Below, piece by piece: positions 17,014 to 26,204 of a stretch of 64,000 nucleotides of DNA. The stretch spans positions 248,001-312,000 of the forward strand of contig NZ_JAFMPR010000002.1 in the NCBI RefSeq assembly GCF_020667835.1, given 5' to 3'. Under the pieces are notes generated by a model. That model was not told the origin of the DNA. It ran no database searches and saw only the letters and a program-made list of their open reading frames with translations. The first letter of the stretch is position 1. Each line of letters opens with the position of its first letter. The position numbers and the translations under genes are program-made. Origin of the DNA: Roseibaca sp. Y0-43 (lineage in GTDB: Bacteria; Pseudomonadota; Alphaproteobacteria; Rhodobacterales; Rhodobacteraceae).

Positions 17014-18308
17014 GTGCGCGCGGACCGCTTCTGTTCGCCCTGATGGGGCTGGCCTTGGCCTGTGTGGGCCTGTTCCAAAGCTGGCAATTGGCGATCACCA
17101 TCCTGAACATGAGCCTGATCTCGGCCATCATGGCCTTGGGCGTGAACATGCAATGGGGCTATGCGGGCCTGTTCAACGTGGGTGTCATGGGCTTTACCGC
17201 CGTGGGCGGTCTGGCCGTGGTGCTGGTCGCCCAACCCCCGGTGCCAGAGGCATGGGCCGCCGGGGGTGCAGGCGCGCTCTTGGGCTTGCTTTTGGGCGTG
17301 GCGACGATCTTGGCGGCGATTGTCGTCTATCAGCGCCTGCCCAAAGGGCGGATGCGCGGTCTGGCCGTGTTCGCCGTTCTGGCAGTCGGGTATTTCATCA
17401 CCTCTGCCGTCTTCGGCCCCGCCACGCAGGCGATCGAGGCGGTGAACCCCGCCTCCGAGGGCTACTTGGGCGGGCTTGGCCTGCCGGTCGTTCTGGCATG
17501 GCCCGTGGGTGCGCTGTTCGCCGCCGGTGTCGCGTGGATGGTCGGCAAGGTCAGCCTTGGCCTGCGTTCGGATTACTTGGCTATCGCCACGCTCGGCATC
17601 TCGGAAATCGTGATCGCCGTGCTGAAATTCGAGGGGTGGATGTCGCGCGGCGTGAACAACGTGACCGGCATTGACCGCCCCGTCGCGCGGCCCGTGGACC
17701 TGCAAACGGCGCCCTGGGTTCAATCGCTGGCCGACAGCCTTGGCTGGGACGTGCAGCAAACCGCATCGGTCGTGTCTGGCCTTGGCTATGCGGGCCTGTT
17801 CGCGCTGGTCTTGGGCGCGTTGATCTGGCTGTCGGAACGCGCGTGGAATTCGCCTTGGGGCCGGATGATGCGCGCGATCCGCGACAATGAAGTGTCGGCC
17901 CGCGCGATGGGCAAGGATGTGAAACAGCGCCATCTGGCCATTTTCGTGCTCGGCTCTGCCGTCTGCGGTCTGGCGGGCGCGATGATGGTGTCGATGGACG
18001 GCCAGCTGACGCCAGGCAGCTATGAACCCTTGCGCTTTACCTTCCTGATCTGGGTCATGGTCATCGTCGGCGGGTCCGGCAATAACTGGGGCGCGGTGCT
18101 GGGCGGTTTCGTCATCTGGTTCCTTTGGGTGCAGGTCGAACCGGCAGGCCGCTGGTTCATGGAACTGGTCACATCGGGCATGGCCGACGGGTCGGACCTG
18201 AAGGATCACCTGCTCGCCTCTGCCAGCTACATGCGGCTTCTGACCATGGGCGTGGCGCTTCTGTTGATGCTGCGCTTCGCGCCGCGCGGTTTGATCCCGG
18301 AGAGATGA
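17010..18308 (+). CDS. livM: Branched-chain amino-acid ABC transporter permease, LivM type
   Basis: 432 residues, many membrane helices. MQWGYAGLFNVGVMGFTAVG near residue 47 and the coupling-loop region IVGGSGNNWGAVLGG near residue 350 are LivM hallmarks. A long hydrophobic insertion around residues 80-165 adds length over short LivM forms, similar to E. coli LivM. It pairs with LivH. The stop overlaps the next start (ATGA), so the MocA-like gene is translationally coupled to the transporter operon although functionally unrelated at first sight. Confidence 0.92.
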   Translation: MSARGPLLFALMGLALACVGLFQSWQLAITILNMSLISAIMALGVNMQWGYAGLFNVGVMGFTAVGGLAVVLVAQPPVPEAWAAGGAGALLGLLLGVATILAAIVVYQRLPKGRMRGLAVFAVLAVGYFITSAVFGPATQAIEAVNPASEGYLGGLGLPVVLAWPVGALFAAGVAWMVGKVSLGLRSDYLAIATLGISEIVIAVLKFEGWMSRGVNNVTGIDRPVARPVDLQTAPWVQSLADSLGWDVQQTASVVSGLGYAGLFALVLGALIWLSERAWNSPWGRMMRAIRDNEVSARAMGKDVKQRHLAIFVLGSAVCGLAGAMMVSMDGQLTPGSYEPLRFTFLIWVMVIVGGSGNNWGAVLGGFVIWFLWVQVEPAGRWFMELVTSGMADGSDLKDHLLASASYMRLLTMGVALLLMLRFAPRGLIPER

Positions 18309-18886
18309 GCCGCGCGATCCTGCTTCCGGCGGCGGGCGCGTCTTCGCGGATGCGGGGGCGTGACAAGCTGCTGAAAGAGGTGGACGGTGTGGCGCTCTTG
18401 CGCCGCTCTGCCATGCGGGCCTTGGCGACAGGTGCGGCTGTGGCCGTGACCCTGCCCCTTGCCAGCGCGCGCATAGCGGCGCTGGATGGCCTGCGCCTGA
18501 CACTTCTTGACATAGACGCGACCGAAGGCATGGCCGCAAGCCTGCGCGCGGGGGGCGCTTGGGCAGAGGGGCTGGGGACAAGCGCGCTGATGATCGCCCT
18601 GCCCGATATGCCCGATATTACCACCGATGACATGACCGCTCTTTTCGCGGCGCATGATTTGGCCCCAGCCACCCCGCTGCGCGCCACCACCGAAGATGGC
18701 CGTCCCGGCCACCCGGTCATCCTGCCGCAAGCAGTGTTCCCGGCGGTGCAACGCTTGTCCGGCGACCAAGGCGCGCGGGCGATCCTGGCCGATCTCCCGC
18801 CGCGCCTGCACTCTTTGCCCGGCCAGCGCGCCCTGACCGATCTGGACACGCCAGAGGCCTGGACGGCGTGGCGCGAACAGTCTTAA
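18305..18886 (+). CDS. MocA-like nucleotidyltransferase (molybdenum cofactor cytidylyltransferase family)
   Basis: 193 residues. LLPAAGASSRM followed by GRDKLL near residues 7-22 is the NTP-transferase signature (GxGxSxRMG...K), and ALPDMPDI is the metal/sugar-binding strand; GRPGHPVILP is the usual substrate loop. MocA-type enzymes add CMP to molybdopterin to give the cofactor used by xanthine-oxidase-family proteins, and a coxSLM set of exactly that family begins 1.5 kb away on the other strand, which supports the assignment. It overlaps livM by four bases and runs tail-to-tail into the GST gene (4-base overlap). Confidence 0.78.
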   Translation: MSRAILLPAAGASSRMRGRDKLLKEVDGVALLRRSAMRALATGAAVAVTLPLASARIAALDGLRLTLLDIDATEGMAASLRAGGAWAEGLGTSALMIALPDMPDITTDDMTALFAAHDLAPATPLRATTEDGRPGHPVILPQAVFPAVQRLSGDQGARAILADLPPRLHSLPGQRALTDLDTPEAWTAWREQS

Positions 18887-19584
18887 TCGCGTTTGCCGAA
18901 CAGCACTTTCTGTGCCTCTTTATCGCTGGTCACATCGCTGCGCTGATCCGCCGCCAGCGCGCGGCCTTTCTGGACTGCCGGGCGCGCACCGACCTCATCC
19001 AGCCAGCGTTTCAGGTTCGGCTTGTCGTCAAGTGTCTGCGCCTGCCCTTCCCAGAGCGACGCCCAGCCCCAGATCGCCATATCGGCAATCGAGTAGAAAT
19101 CGCCCGCGACATACCGGTTATCTGCCAGTTGCTTGTCCAGCACCTTGTAAAGCCGCGCGACCTCGTTGCGGTAGCGGTCCTTGGCATAGGGCAGATCGTT
19201 CGGCGGCTCCATCGCGGGGGCGTATTTCAGGAAGTGATGCGCCTGCCCCGCCATCGGGCCAAGCCCGCCCATCTGCCACATCAACCATTGATCGACCGCG
19301 ATTCGGTCGCGCTCTGTCGACCCGTAGAACTGCCCTGTCTTGCGCGCCAGATATTGCAGGATCGCGCCGGATTCGAAAATAGAGATCGGCTTGCCATCCG
19401 GCCCGTCCGGATCCACGATCGCGGGCATCCGGTTGTTCGGTGCGATCTTCAGGAACTCTGGCTTGAACTGGTCGCCCGCGCCGATATTCACGAAATGGGT
19501 GTTATAGGGCAGTCCCATCTCTTCCAGCGCGATGGAGATTTTCCAACCGTTCGGCGTGGGCCAATAGTGCAACTTGATGGTCAT
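18883..19584 (-). CDS. Glutathione S-transferase family protein (YfcG/Nu-class-like)
   Basis: 233 residues. An N-terminal thioredoxin-fold domain has YWPTPNGWKISIALEEMGLPY (cited as landmark, residues about 6-26) and NNRMPAIVDPDG followed by FESGAILQYLA, the cis-Pro and glutathione-gamma-Glu binding segment. The helical C-domain contains DQWLMWQMGGLGPM. The TPNGWK start and long loops resemble E. coli YfcG/YghU, which act as GSH-dependent disulfide reductases rather than detoxifying transferases. ATG at 19584 is preceded by AAAGGACGG. An 8-codon longer form has no homology. Confidence 0.88.
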   Translation of the reverse strand: MTIKLHYWPTPNGWKISIALEEMGLPYNTHFVNIGAGDQFKPEFLKIAPNNRMPAIVDPDGPDGKPISIFESGAILQYLARKTGQFYGSTERDRIAVDQWLMWQMGGLGPMAGQAHHFLKYAPAMEPPNDLPYAKDRYRNEVARLYKVLDKQLADNRYVAGDFYSIADMAIWGWASLWEGQAQTLDDKPNLKRWLDEVGARPAVQKGRALAADQRSDVTSDKEAQKVLFGKRD

Positions 19585-19693
19585 GATCCGTCCTTTGCTA
19601 TAGCGTTGGTTCACAAGCTAAGGGTTCGGGGCGGGCTGTCCAAGTGTTACCAAGAAATTTGTCACGCGCCTGCCATGTGCGCGCACGCACATA

Positions 19694-20332
19694 TCAGGCG
19701 GAACGCAACTCTGATCTGGGAGATAAGTGTCGGCTGACCTCTGCTTGGATGCGCGCATCATTCCAGTCTGGATAAACCTCTAGCATCGGGATACCCGCAC
19801 GGCGCAGCGCTTCGCGTTTGACCGCGTCCCGAATAAAAGTCGTGTGCTTGCCATAGTGGCCAGCCCCCTGCACCTCTATAGCCAGTGCAACAAACCCTGC
19901 CCGGTCTATGACCGCAATGTCCAGCCGCTTGGAATTGATCGAGGCATGGGCGCGCCGGTCTGCAATCGGATCGCTGGTTTTGGTCGCACCCAGAACCTCG
20001 CCAAGGCTTGTCTGGGCCATAAGGCGGTATCCAAAAGGCAAAACGGATTCCACCGCCCGAAACACGGTGAATTCTGTCTGATTCATCAAACGCTTGCGTT
20101 GGAACTTGGCGCTGGTGATCGCGCGCAGCTGTTCTGCGGGGTCGTGAAGGTTGCCGCTATGGCTGACCTTGTTGCCGAAACTGCGCCGATACCTGCGCTT
20201 GCGAAACAGCGGTGTGGCAACCAGTGAGAATACCAGAATCGGCAGAATGAACCAATACTCGGCCCAAAGAAGGCCAAACAGGTCGCTGCCGGGAATATCG
20301 GCGGTTTGTGTATCAATCCATTTCATCGCCAC
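19694..20332 (-). CDS. DUF2726 protein, membrane-anchored nuclease-like
   Basis: About 212 residues. One N-terminal hydrophobic segment (WFILPILVFSLVATPLF, about residues 26-42) is followed by an Arg-rich stretch and a DUF2726 domain: NQTEFTVFRAVESVLP, then RLDIAVID and VALAIEVQGAGHY, resembling the D...E-x-Q/K core of PD-(D/E)xK-type nucleases, though Gln-Gly replaces the usual Lys. Function unknown; the family is often found fused to topoisomerase-type zinc ribbons or near DNA-processing genes. Start could be Met1 or Met3. A clean terminator separates it from coxM. Confidence 0.72.
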   Translation of the reverse strand: MAMKWIDTQTADIPGSDLFGLLWAEYWFILPILVFSLVATPLFRKRRYRRSFGNKVSHSGNLHDPAEQLRAITSAKFQRKRLMNQTEFTVFRAVESVLPFGYRLMAQTSLGEVLGATKTSDPIADRRAHASINSKRLDIAVIDRAGFVALAIEVQGAGHYGKHTTFIRDAVKREALRRAGIPMLEVYPDWNDARIQAEVSRHLSPRSELRSA

Positions 20333-20368
20333 ATGATAGCCTGAGAACTAGGCGGAAATGCGGCACGA

Positions 20369-20404
20369 AAAAAACGCCCCGACCACAATGGCGGGGCGTT
20401 TTTG
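20369..20404. terminator. Bidirectional-looking terminator near DUF2726 gene and coxM
   Basis: Stem AACGCCCCG / CGGGGCGTT (about 20373-20400) with a 10-base loop, A-run on the left and T5 on the right. On the minus strand it ends the coxSLM transcript; it lies just upstream of the DUF2726 gene. Confidence 0.88.
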
Positions 20405-20424
20405 TAACCTTGGGGCCGGTCAGA

Positions 20425-21213
20425 TCAACCAGCCGCCGCCACAGCCCGCCGGGTCATCACACCAACCAGATGCGCGCGGTAGGCGGCTGTCCCGTGCAGG
20501 TCGGCTATCATCTCGTCCGGGGAACAGGCCAGCCCCGCGATGGCATCGGCGCTGAAATCTGACGACAGCGCCGCCTCTGCCTCTGCCCAGCGGAAGACGC
20601 CGTTTTCCGACGCGCCCGTGATCGCCACCCGCACGCCGCTCTCAAAGCGCGCCACAAAAGCAGCGGTCAGGGCGAAGCGTGACGCGGGTTGCACGAATTT
20701 GGCATAGGCCGAGGCTTGCGGGATCGGGAAGCGCACGGCGGTGATGATCTCGCCTTCCTCCAGCGCGGTGGTGAACATGCCCTGGAAGTAATCATCCGCG
20801 CCAATCTCGCGCCGGTCGGTCACGATGGTCGCCCCCGTGCCGAGCGCCGCCGCCGGGTAGCAGGCCGACGGGTCGTTATTCGCCAGACTGCCGCCGATGG
20901 TGCCCCGGTTGCGCACCGCCGGATCGCCGATCTGGCCGGCAAGGGCTGCCAGACCGGGGAAATCGGCAGCCGCATCGCGGGCAACCTGCGCGTGGGTCGT
21001 GGCCGCGCCGATGACCAGCATGTCGCCTTCCCGGCAGACGCCGACCAGTTCGGGAATACCCGTCAGGCTGACCAGCGTTCCGGGCGCGTTCAGCCGCGCC
21101 TTCATCGACGGAATAAGGGTTTGCCCGCCCGACAGGGGCTGCGCATCCTCGCCCGCTAGGGCCGCGACGGCATCGGCAATGCTCGACGGTTTTACGAAGT
21201 CGAAATTATACAT
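20425..21213 (-). CDS. coxM: FAD-binding subunit of CoxL-family molybdenum hydroxylase
   Basis: 262 residues. SGGQTLIP at about 28-35 and [12 protein letters not shown] near 108-119 are the two FAD-binding loops of CO dehydrogenase/xanthine-oxidase medium subunits; the C-terminal domain resembles CO_deh_flav_C. It receives electrons from the 2Fe-2S subunit and passes them to an external acceptor. It is the last gene of coxS-coxL-coxM, 13 bases after coxL, and 262 residues is slightly shorter than OmpCO CoxM (288). Confidence 0.92.
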   Translation of the reverse strand: MYNFDFVKPSSIADAVAALAGEDAQPLSGGQTLIPSMKARLNAPGTLVSLTGIPELVGVCREGDMLVIGAATTHAQVARDAAADFPGLAALAGQIGDPAVRNRGTIGGSLANNDPSACYPAAALGTGATIVTDRREIGADDYFQGMFTTALEEGEIITAVRFPIPQASAYAKFVQPASRFALTAAFVARFESGVRVAITGASENGVFRWAEAEAALSSDFSADAIAGLACSPDEMIADLHGTAAYRAHLVGVMTRRAVAAAG

Positions 21214-21226
21214 GGTGTGCTCTCCC

Positions 21227-23599
21227 TCAACCGTTCATCGCGGCCCAGACGCGCGAGGGCGTCAGCGGCATGTCTATATGCTTCACATGGGTGTGGCCCG
21301 CGCGGTGCAGCGCATCTATCGCGGCATTGACCACGGCAGGTGGGCTGCCGATGGCCCCGGCCTCGCCACAGCCTTTCACACCCAGCGGGTTATGGGTGCA
21401 GGGCGTGATGCAGCTATGATCCACCGTGAAGCCCCGCACGTCATCGGCACGCGGCATGGCGTAATCCATGTAGCTGCCCGACAGAAGCTGACCCTGATCG
21501 TCATAGACGCAGTTTTCCAAGAGCGCCTGACCGATGCCTTGGGCCAAGCCCCCATGCACCTGCCCCTCGACGATCATCGGGTTCACGATATTGCCGAAAT
21601 CGTCAGCCGCGATGAAGCGCAGGATGTCGATCTTCCCGGTCTCCGGGTCCAGTTCGATCTCGCAGCCATAGGCGCCCGAGGGGTAGGTGAAGTTCGACGG
21701 GTCGTAAAACGCCGTTTCCTCCAGCCCCGGTTCCAGATCTTCCAGCGGGTAGTTGTGCGGCACATAGGCCGCCAAGGTGACACCCGACCAATCGACCGAT
21801 TTGTCGGTGCCTGCCACGCTGAACTTGCCGTCTTTCAGCTCGATATCTTCAGGCGCGGCTTCCAGCAGGTGGGCGGCGATCTTCTTGGCCTTGTCGATCA
21901 CCTTGTTCGTGGCTTTGACAATGGCAGAGCCACCGACCGCCAAGGACCGAGAGCCATAGGTGCCCATGCCCATCGGCGTGTTCGAGGTGTCGCCATGGTG
22001 GATTTCGATACTGTTCGCATCCACCCCGATCATATCCGCCACGACCTGCGCAAAGGTCGTTTCATGCCCCTGCCCGTGGCTGTGGCTGCCGGTATAGACG
22101 CTGATCGACCCGGTGGCATTGACCCGAACAGAGGCCGATTCGTATAGCCCCGCGCGCGCGCCCAATTGGCCGACAAGGTTCGAGGGCGCGATGCCGCAAG
22201 CCTCGATGTAATGCGCGATGCCAAAGCCCCGCAGCTTGCCACGCGCCGCACTTTCCGCGCGCCGCGCTTCAAAGCCTGCGCAATCGGCAAGCTCCAGCAT
22301 CTTGTCCAGGGTGGCGTGGTAATTGCCCGTGTCATAGACCACGGCGACCGGGGTCTGATACGGAAACTCCTCTGGCTTGATGAAGTTCTTGCGGCGCAGC
22401 TCGATCGGGTCCACGCCCAACTCGCGCGCGGCCTTGTCGACAAGCCGCTCGATTTGGAATGTCGCCTCTGGCCGCCCGGCCCCGCGATAGGCATCGACCG
22501 GGACAGTGTTGGTGAACACGGCCTTGACGTTCACATAGATCAGCGGGGTCTTGTAGTTCCCGGCCATCAGCGTGCCATGCAGCCACGTGGGGATGGACGG
22601 CGCGAAGGTGGACAGATACGCGCCCATATTGGCATAGGTTTCCGTGCGCAGCGCGATAAAGTTATGGTCCGCATCCAGCGCCAGTTCGATCTTGGTCTTG
22701 TGATCGCGGCCATGCGCGTCAGAGATAAACGCCTCGGACCGCGACGAGGTCCATTTCACCGGCCGCTTCAAGACCTTGGCGGCATAGGTGCAAAACGCCT
22801 CTTCCGCGTAATGGTAGATCTTGGACCCAAAGCCCCCGCCCACATCGGGCGCGACAACGCGCAGCTTGTGTTCGGGAATGTTCAGCACGAACGCGCCCAT
22901 CAGCAGGCGGATGACATGCGGGTTCTGGCTGGTGGTATAAAGCGTGTGACTGTCGCCCCATGGGTCGTAATCGCCGACGGCGACGCGCGGCTCCATCGGG
23001 TTGGCAACAAGGCGGTTGTTGGTCAACTCCAGGCTGACGACATGCGCGGCCTTCTCGAAGGCTTCGTTCACGGCGGCCTTGTTGTCCTCGACAAAACCCC
23101 AATCATAGCAGAGGTTCGAGGTCAGATCGTCATGCACCTTGGGCGCGTCCGGCTCCAGCGCGCGGACCATGTCGACGACCGGCTCAAGCTCTTCAATGTC
23201 CACCTCGATCGCTTCAGCCGCGTCGCGGGCCTGCGCGTAGGTTTCGGCCACGACCGCACAGATCGGGTCGCCCACATGGCGCACCTTGCCCTCGGCCAGA
23301 ATCGGGTGCTTGGGCTCTTGCATGGGGTTCCCGAAGCGGTCCGTCACTTGCCAGCCGCAGGGAATGCCCCCCGCACTTGCAAAATCGGCGGCAGTAAAGA
23401 CCTTGAGCACGCCATCCATCGCCTCGGCGGCAGAGGCGTCGATCCCCTTGATCCGCCCATGCGCCACGTCCGAGCGCAGGAAATGCACATAGGTCTGGCC
23501 GCGCAAGTTGATGTCGTCGGTGTATTTGCCGTTCCCCGTCAGGAACCGCGTGTCCTCGCGCCGCTTCACGCTGGCGCCGATGCCGTCATCCTTTGGCAT
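21227..23599 (-). CDS. coxL: Molybdopterin-binding large subunit, form II CoxL
   Basis: 790 residues starting [20 protein letters not shown]. The active-site loop near residue 368-374 reads AYRGAGR, the form II signature, not AYxCSFR of true (form I) CO dehydrogenase, so there is no Cys for the Mo-Cu centre. GGGFGSK near residue 270, QGHETTFAQ near 530, and the late [10 protein letters not shown] supply molybdopterin contacts and the catalytic Glu. Form II enzymes are widespread in marine roseobacters; their substrate is unsettled and is likely an aldehyde or N-heterocycle. No coxD/E/F/G maturation genes are nearby. A longer upstream frame overlaps coxS and is rejected. Confidence 0.92.
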   Translation of the reverse strand: MPKDDGIGASVKRREDTRFLTGNGKYTDDINLRGQTYVHFLRSDVAHGRIKGIDASAAEAMDGVLKVFTAADFASAGGIPCGWQVTDRFGNPMQEPKHPILAEGKVRHVGDPICAVVAETYAQARDAAEAIEVDIEELEPVVDMVRALEPDAPKVHDDLTSNLCYDWGFVEDNKAAVNEAFEKAAHVVSLELTNNRLVANPMEPRVAVGDYDPWGDSHTLYTTSQNPHVIRLLMGAFVLNIPEHKLRVVAPDVGGGFGSKIYHYAEEAFCTYAAKVLKRPVKWTSSRSEAFISDAHGRDHKTKIELALDADHNFIALRTETYANMGAYLSTFAPSIPTWLHGTLMAGNYKTPLIYVNVKAVFTNTVPVDAYRGAGRPEATFQIERLVDKAARELGVDPIELRRKNFIKPEEFPYQTPVAVVYDTGNYHATLDKMLELADCAGFEARRAESAARGKLRGFGIAHYIEACGIAPSNLVGQLGARAGLYESASVRVNATGSISVYTGSHSHGQGHETTFAQVVADMIGVDANSIEIHHGDTSNTPMGMGTYGSRSLAVGGSAIVKATNKVIDKAKKIAAHLLEAAPEDIELKDGKFSVAGTDKSVDWSGVTLAAYVPHNYPLEDLEPGLEETAFYDPSNFTYPSGAYGCEIELDPETGKIDILRFIAADDFGNIVNPMIVEGQVHGGLAQGIGQALLENCVYDDQGQLLSGSYMDYAMPRADDVRGFTVDHSCITPCTHNPLGVKGCGEAGAIGSPPAVVNAAIDALHRAGHTHVKHIDMPLTPSRVWAAMNG

Positions 23600-23625
23600 G
23601 TCTCTCTCCCTGAAAATGCGTGATC

Positions 23626-24111
23626 TTATTCGGCGGCCAGCGCGCCCACATCCTGACCCGACGCGGCCATCACCGCGCGGACAATGTTCTGATACCCGGT
23701 GCAGCGGCAGATATTGCCCTCCAGGTAATGGCGCACCTCTTCCTCGGTGGGTTTCGGGTTCTCGGCCAGAAGTGCGGCCGTGCTCATCACCATGCCCGGT
23801 GTGCAATAGCCGCATTGCAGCCCGTGATAGTCCTGAAACGCCTGCTGGATGCGGCCAAGGCTGCCATCCGGGTTGGCCATGCCTTCGACGGTCGTCACCT
23901 CGGCCCCGTCCAGATCGGCGGCGAATGCCGTGCAGGATTTCACCGCCTGCCCGTTCACCAGCACCACGCAGGCACCGCATTGGCTGGTGTCACAGCCGAC
24001 ATGCGTGCCGGTCAGCTCCAGCCCGTCGCGCAGGAAGCTCGACAAAAGTGTGCGCCCTTCCACCTCGGCCGATCTTGCACGACCGTTCACCGTCATCGTT
24101 ACCTTGCCCAT
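23626..24111 (-). CDS. coxS: 2Fe-2S small subunit of CoxL-family molybdenum hydroxylase
   Basis: 161 residues. Plant-ferredoxin-type N-domain CDTSQCGAC with a fourth Cys in VKSCTAF, and the helical C-domain cluster QCGYCTPGM ... NICRCTGY: both 2Fe-2S sites complete. It links the molybdenum subunit to the FAD subunit. First gene of the operon; 26 bases separate it from coxL. The ATG at 24111 is preceded by GAACCAGATGGGC after a GGAGGAACC ribosome site. Confidence 0.95.
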   Translation of the reverse strand: MGKVTMTVNGRARSAEVEGRTLLSSFLRDGLELTGTHVGCDTSQCGACVVLVNGQAVKSCTAFAADLDGAEVTTVEGMANPDGSLGRIQQAFQDYHGLQCGYCTPGMVMSTAALLAENPKPTEEEVRHYLEGNICRCTGYQNIVRAVMAASGQDVGALAAE

Positions 24112-24261
24112 CTGGTTCCTCCCATCCTTGGCTTTGGGCAGAGTGAACCATGAAACCCGCGCCCGCGCCTATACGACCTTGGGTGTAGCCTGACCCTCGC
24201 GCTTTACTCTGCCCCGCCGCTCGGCCAATATGCGCGGGTTGCAGCAACAGCCGGGGGCGCC

Positions 24262-24723
24262 ATGCGCAAGTTCCTTGTCATCCTTGATGACAGCCGCGAA
24301 TGCCTGAATGCCATGCGCTTCGCCGCGATGCGGGCCGCGAACACGCATGGCCAAGTGCAAATCCTGTCGATCATCTCTCCCGAGGAGTTCAAGGGCTTCA
24401 TGGGGGTGGCCGACGTGATGCGCGCAGAAACCCGCGAGCGGATCGAGGCGCATTACGAGGTCTTTGCCAAATGGATGCGCGACCGTCAGGGCGTGGACCC
24501 CGAACTGGTCATCCGCGAGGGCGAGGCCGTGGCCGAGATCCTTGCGCAGATCCATGACGACCCCGAAATCGGCATTCTGGTCCTTGGCGCGGGAAGCGAG
24601 GGCAACAATCCCGGCCCGCTGGTCACGCAATTGACCCGGTCCTCCGGGACGCTGCCGGTGCCGATTACCATCGTGCCCGGCGAGTTGACCCGCGACCGGC
24701 TGGAAGCGATCTGCAAAAGCTGA
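24262..24723 (+). CDS. Universal stress protein (UspA family)
   Basis: 153 residues with the UspA fold: KFLVILDDSRECLNAMRFA opening strand and helix, and the late GAGSEGNNPGPLV nucleotide-binding loop (G-x2-G-x9-G type, slightly altered). Members bind ATP or AMP and act in starvation or redox stress survival. It is divergent from coxS across a 150-base gap and has a 70-base gap to the FAH gene. Confidence 0.85.
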   Translation: MRKFLVILDDSRECLNAMRFAAMRAANTHGQVQILSIISPEEFKGFMGVADVMRAETRERIEAHYEVFAKWMRDRQGVDPELVIREGEAVAEILAQIHDDPEIGILVLGAGSEGNNPGPLVTQLTRSSGTLPVPITIVPGELTRDRLEAICKS

Positions 24724-24754
24724 CGCGGCGCGCAAGCGGCGCAACAAGCGCCAT

Positions 24755-24777
24755 GAGTATTTCTAGCAAGATGAAAG
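24755..24777 (+). repeat. Dispersed motif GAGTATTT-N4-GCAAGATGAAA (copy B)
   Basis: Copy B differs from copy A only in the variable middle bases and the last few. It starts 39 bases before the FAH-family ATG, almost the same spacing as copy A to livF, and is again followed directly by the ribosome site (AAGGAG). Confidence 0.6.
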
Positions 24778-24793
24778 TAACAAGGAGCAGCCC

Positions 24794-25636
24794 ATGAGAT
24801 TGGTGCGGTTCGGCCCTGCCGGGCAAGAAAAGCCGGGGCTTTTGGCACAAGACGGCACGCTGCGCGACCTGTCGGGGCTGGTGCCCGATTTCGCAGGCGA
24901 CGCGGTGTCGATCCCGGCCTTGGCCGCGCTGGCCGCGCGCGATCTGACTACCGCCCCCGTGGTCGAGGGCACTCCGCGTCTTGGCCCGCCCTTGGCATGG
25001 GTGCCGAATTTCTACTGCATCGGGCTGAACTATGCCGCGCACGCGGCAGAAACCGGCGCGGCAACACCGACCGAGCCGGTGGTCTTCTCCAAGGCCACAT
25101 CCTCGCTCGCCGGGCCGGAAGATGACATCCTCATCCCCAAGGGCGCGGCCTGCGTGGATTGGGAGGTGGAACTGGGCGTCGTGATCGGCGCGCCCGCGCT
25201 AAACATCGCGGCGGCCGACGCGCTCGACCATGTGGCGGGCTATGTCGCGGTCAATGACGTGTCAGAGCGCAGCTTTCAGAAAGAGCGTGGGGGCCAGTGG
25301 ATAAAGGGCAAATCCGCGCCCTCTTTCGGCAAGATCGGGCCGTGGTTCGTGACACGCGACGCAGTTGCGGACCCGCAAAACCTCGACCTGTCTCTGTCGG
25401 TAAGCGGCGCGGTGCGGCAGGCGTCGAACACCAGCGACATGATTTTTTCTGTAGCGGAAATAGTGGCTTACATGTCGACCTTCATGCGCCTGATGCCCGG
25501 CGATGTGATCGCGACGGGCACGCCCTCTGGTGTGGGTCTGGGCATGACGCCGCCGCAATACCTAGCACCGGGCGAAAGAGTGACGCTAGAGGTCGCGGGC
25601 CTTGGGCGGCAATCATCGAACGTGGTGGCGGCCTGA
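24794..25636 (+). CDS. Fumarylacetoacetate hydrolase family protein
   Basis: 280 residues. The FAH core begins with IGLNYAAHAAETG near residue 76, then EPVVFSKATSSLAGP, and CVDWEVELGVVIG where Glu and Asp bind the divalent metal; NDVSERSFQ, WIKGKSAPSFGKIGPW and GTPSGVGLGM are further standard motifs. The small N-terminal beta domain is present. Members cleave or decarboxylate beta-diketo acids, acylpyruvates, oxaloacetate or ureidoglycolate; substrate is not predictable here. AAGGAG lies 7 bases before the ATG. Convergent with the YdcH gene. Confidence 0.88.
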   Translation: MRLVRFGPAGQEKPGLLAQDGTLRDLSGLVPDFAGDAVSIPALAALAARDLTTAPVVEGTPRLGPPLAWVPNFYCIGLNYAAHAAETGAATPTEPVVFSKATSSLAGPEDDILIPKGAACVDWEVELGVVIGAPALNIAAADALDHVAGYVAVNDVSERSFQKERGGQWIKGKSAPSFGKIGPWFVTRDAVADPQNLDLSLSVSGAVRQASNTSDMIFSVAEIVAYMSTFMRLMPGDVIATGTPSGVGLGMTPPQYLAPGERVTLEVAGLGRQSSNVVAA

Positions 25637-25646
25637 AACGGCCGCC
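25627..25646 (+). terminator. Possible hairpin at end of FAH gene
   Basis: Seven-bp perfect stem GGCGGCC / GGCCGCC enclosing the TGA stop. There is no T-tract; this may be only chance in GC-rich sequence or a weak convergent terminator. Confidence 0.35.
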
Positions 25647-25654
25647 GCCCTGCG

Positions 25655-25894
25655 TCAGGCCGCGCTGAGCATCTGCGCGATTTCATCCTTGAGCGCCAGA
25701 CGCTCGCGGCGCATCTGCGATTCTGTCGCTTCCGCCACCGGCTCTACATTGGTTTCAGCGCGGTGAATCGCGCGGTTCACCTCGTGATAGCTGTCACACA
25801 GCTTGGCGAAATGCGGGTTTTCCTGTTTCAGACGGTGCAGCGCATCGGTCTGGGTCGGGAACTCCTCTGCCAATTCATGCGGGGTGTGGGACAT
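25655..25894 (-). CDS. YdcH family protein (DUF465)
   Basis: 79 residues, highly helical and charged. The central HFAKLCDSYHEVNRAIHRAE and following RRERLALKDEIAQML match the DUF465/YdcH pattern, a short antiparallel coiled-coil of unknown role found across proteobacteria. AGAGGAGAG precedes the ATG. Separated by 70 bases from the next gene on the same strand. Confidence 0.85.
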   Translation of the reverse strand: MSHTPHELAEEFPTQTDALHRLKQENPHFAKLCDSYHEVNRAIHRAETNVEPVAEATESQMRRERLALKDEIAQMLSAA

Positions 25895-25964
25895 GTTCGC
25901 TCTCCTCTATATGTTACAAGAGGAATCTAACGCATGCTCCTACCCGTGCCTTGATCTGGCGCAA

Positions 25965-26204
25965 TCAGCGGCGGCCTTGCCAGACCTGGTAGAGCCACAG
26001 AAGCGCCAATGACCCCAAAAGCGCCAGAACGAAGCCACCGATCCACCCAGCCGAGGTCATCAGGAAGCGAAAGCCCAATCCGCCGATAACCGCGCCCAGA
26101 ACGCCGATCACCATCGCGGTGGGCAAATCGGTATTCATCCGCATCAGCCGCGTGGCCAGCACACCTGCCAGCGCCCCCACGACAATAAGCAGCACGACAG
26201 GCAT
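25965..26204 (-). CDS. Small membrane protein, GlsB/YeaQ/YmgE-like
   Basis: 79 residues with three hydrophobic segments: VVLLIVVGALAGVLATRLM, MVIGVLGAVIGGLGFRFLM and GGFVLALLGSLALLWLYQ. The glycine zipper pattern G-V-L-G-A-x-x-G-G resembles the transglycosylase-associated/YeaQ family of inner-membrane stress-linked proteins. Its ATG abuts the rlmN stop without any gap, so it is co-transcribed with rlmN. Function unknown. Confidence 0.75.
   Translation of the reverse strand: MPVVLLIVVGALAGVLATRLMRMNTDLPTAMVIGVLGAVIGGLGFRFLMTSAGWIGGFVLALLGSLALLWLYQVWQGRR

Noticed and set aside
19601-19650. LexA-type box (GTTC-N7-GTTC) before the GST gene
   Set aside because: Two GTTC units are present but separated by 11, not 7, bases.
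20425-24111. Aerobic CO dehydrogenase
   Set aside because: The active-site loop is AYRGAGR (form II), lacking the Cys of the CO-oxidising form I signature, and accessory genes are missing.
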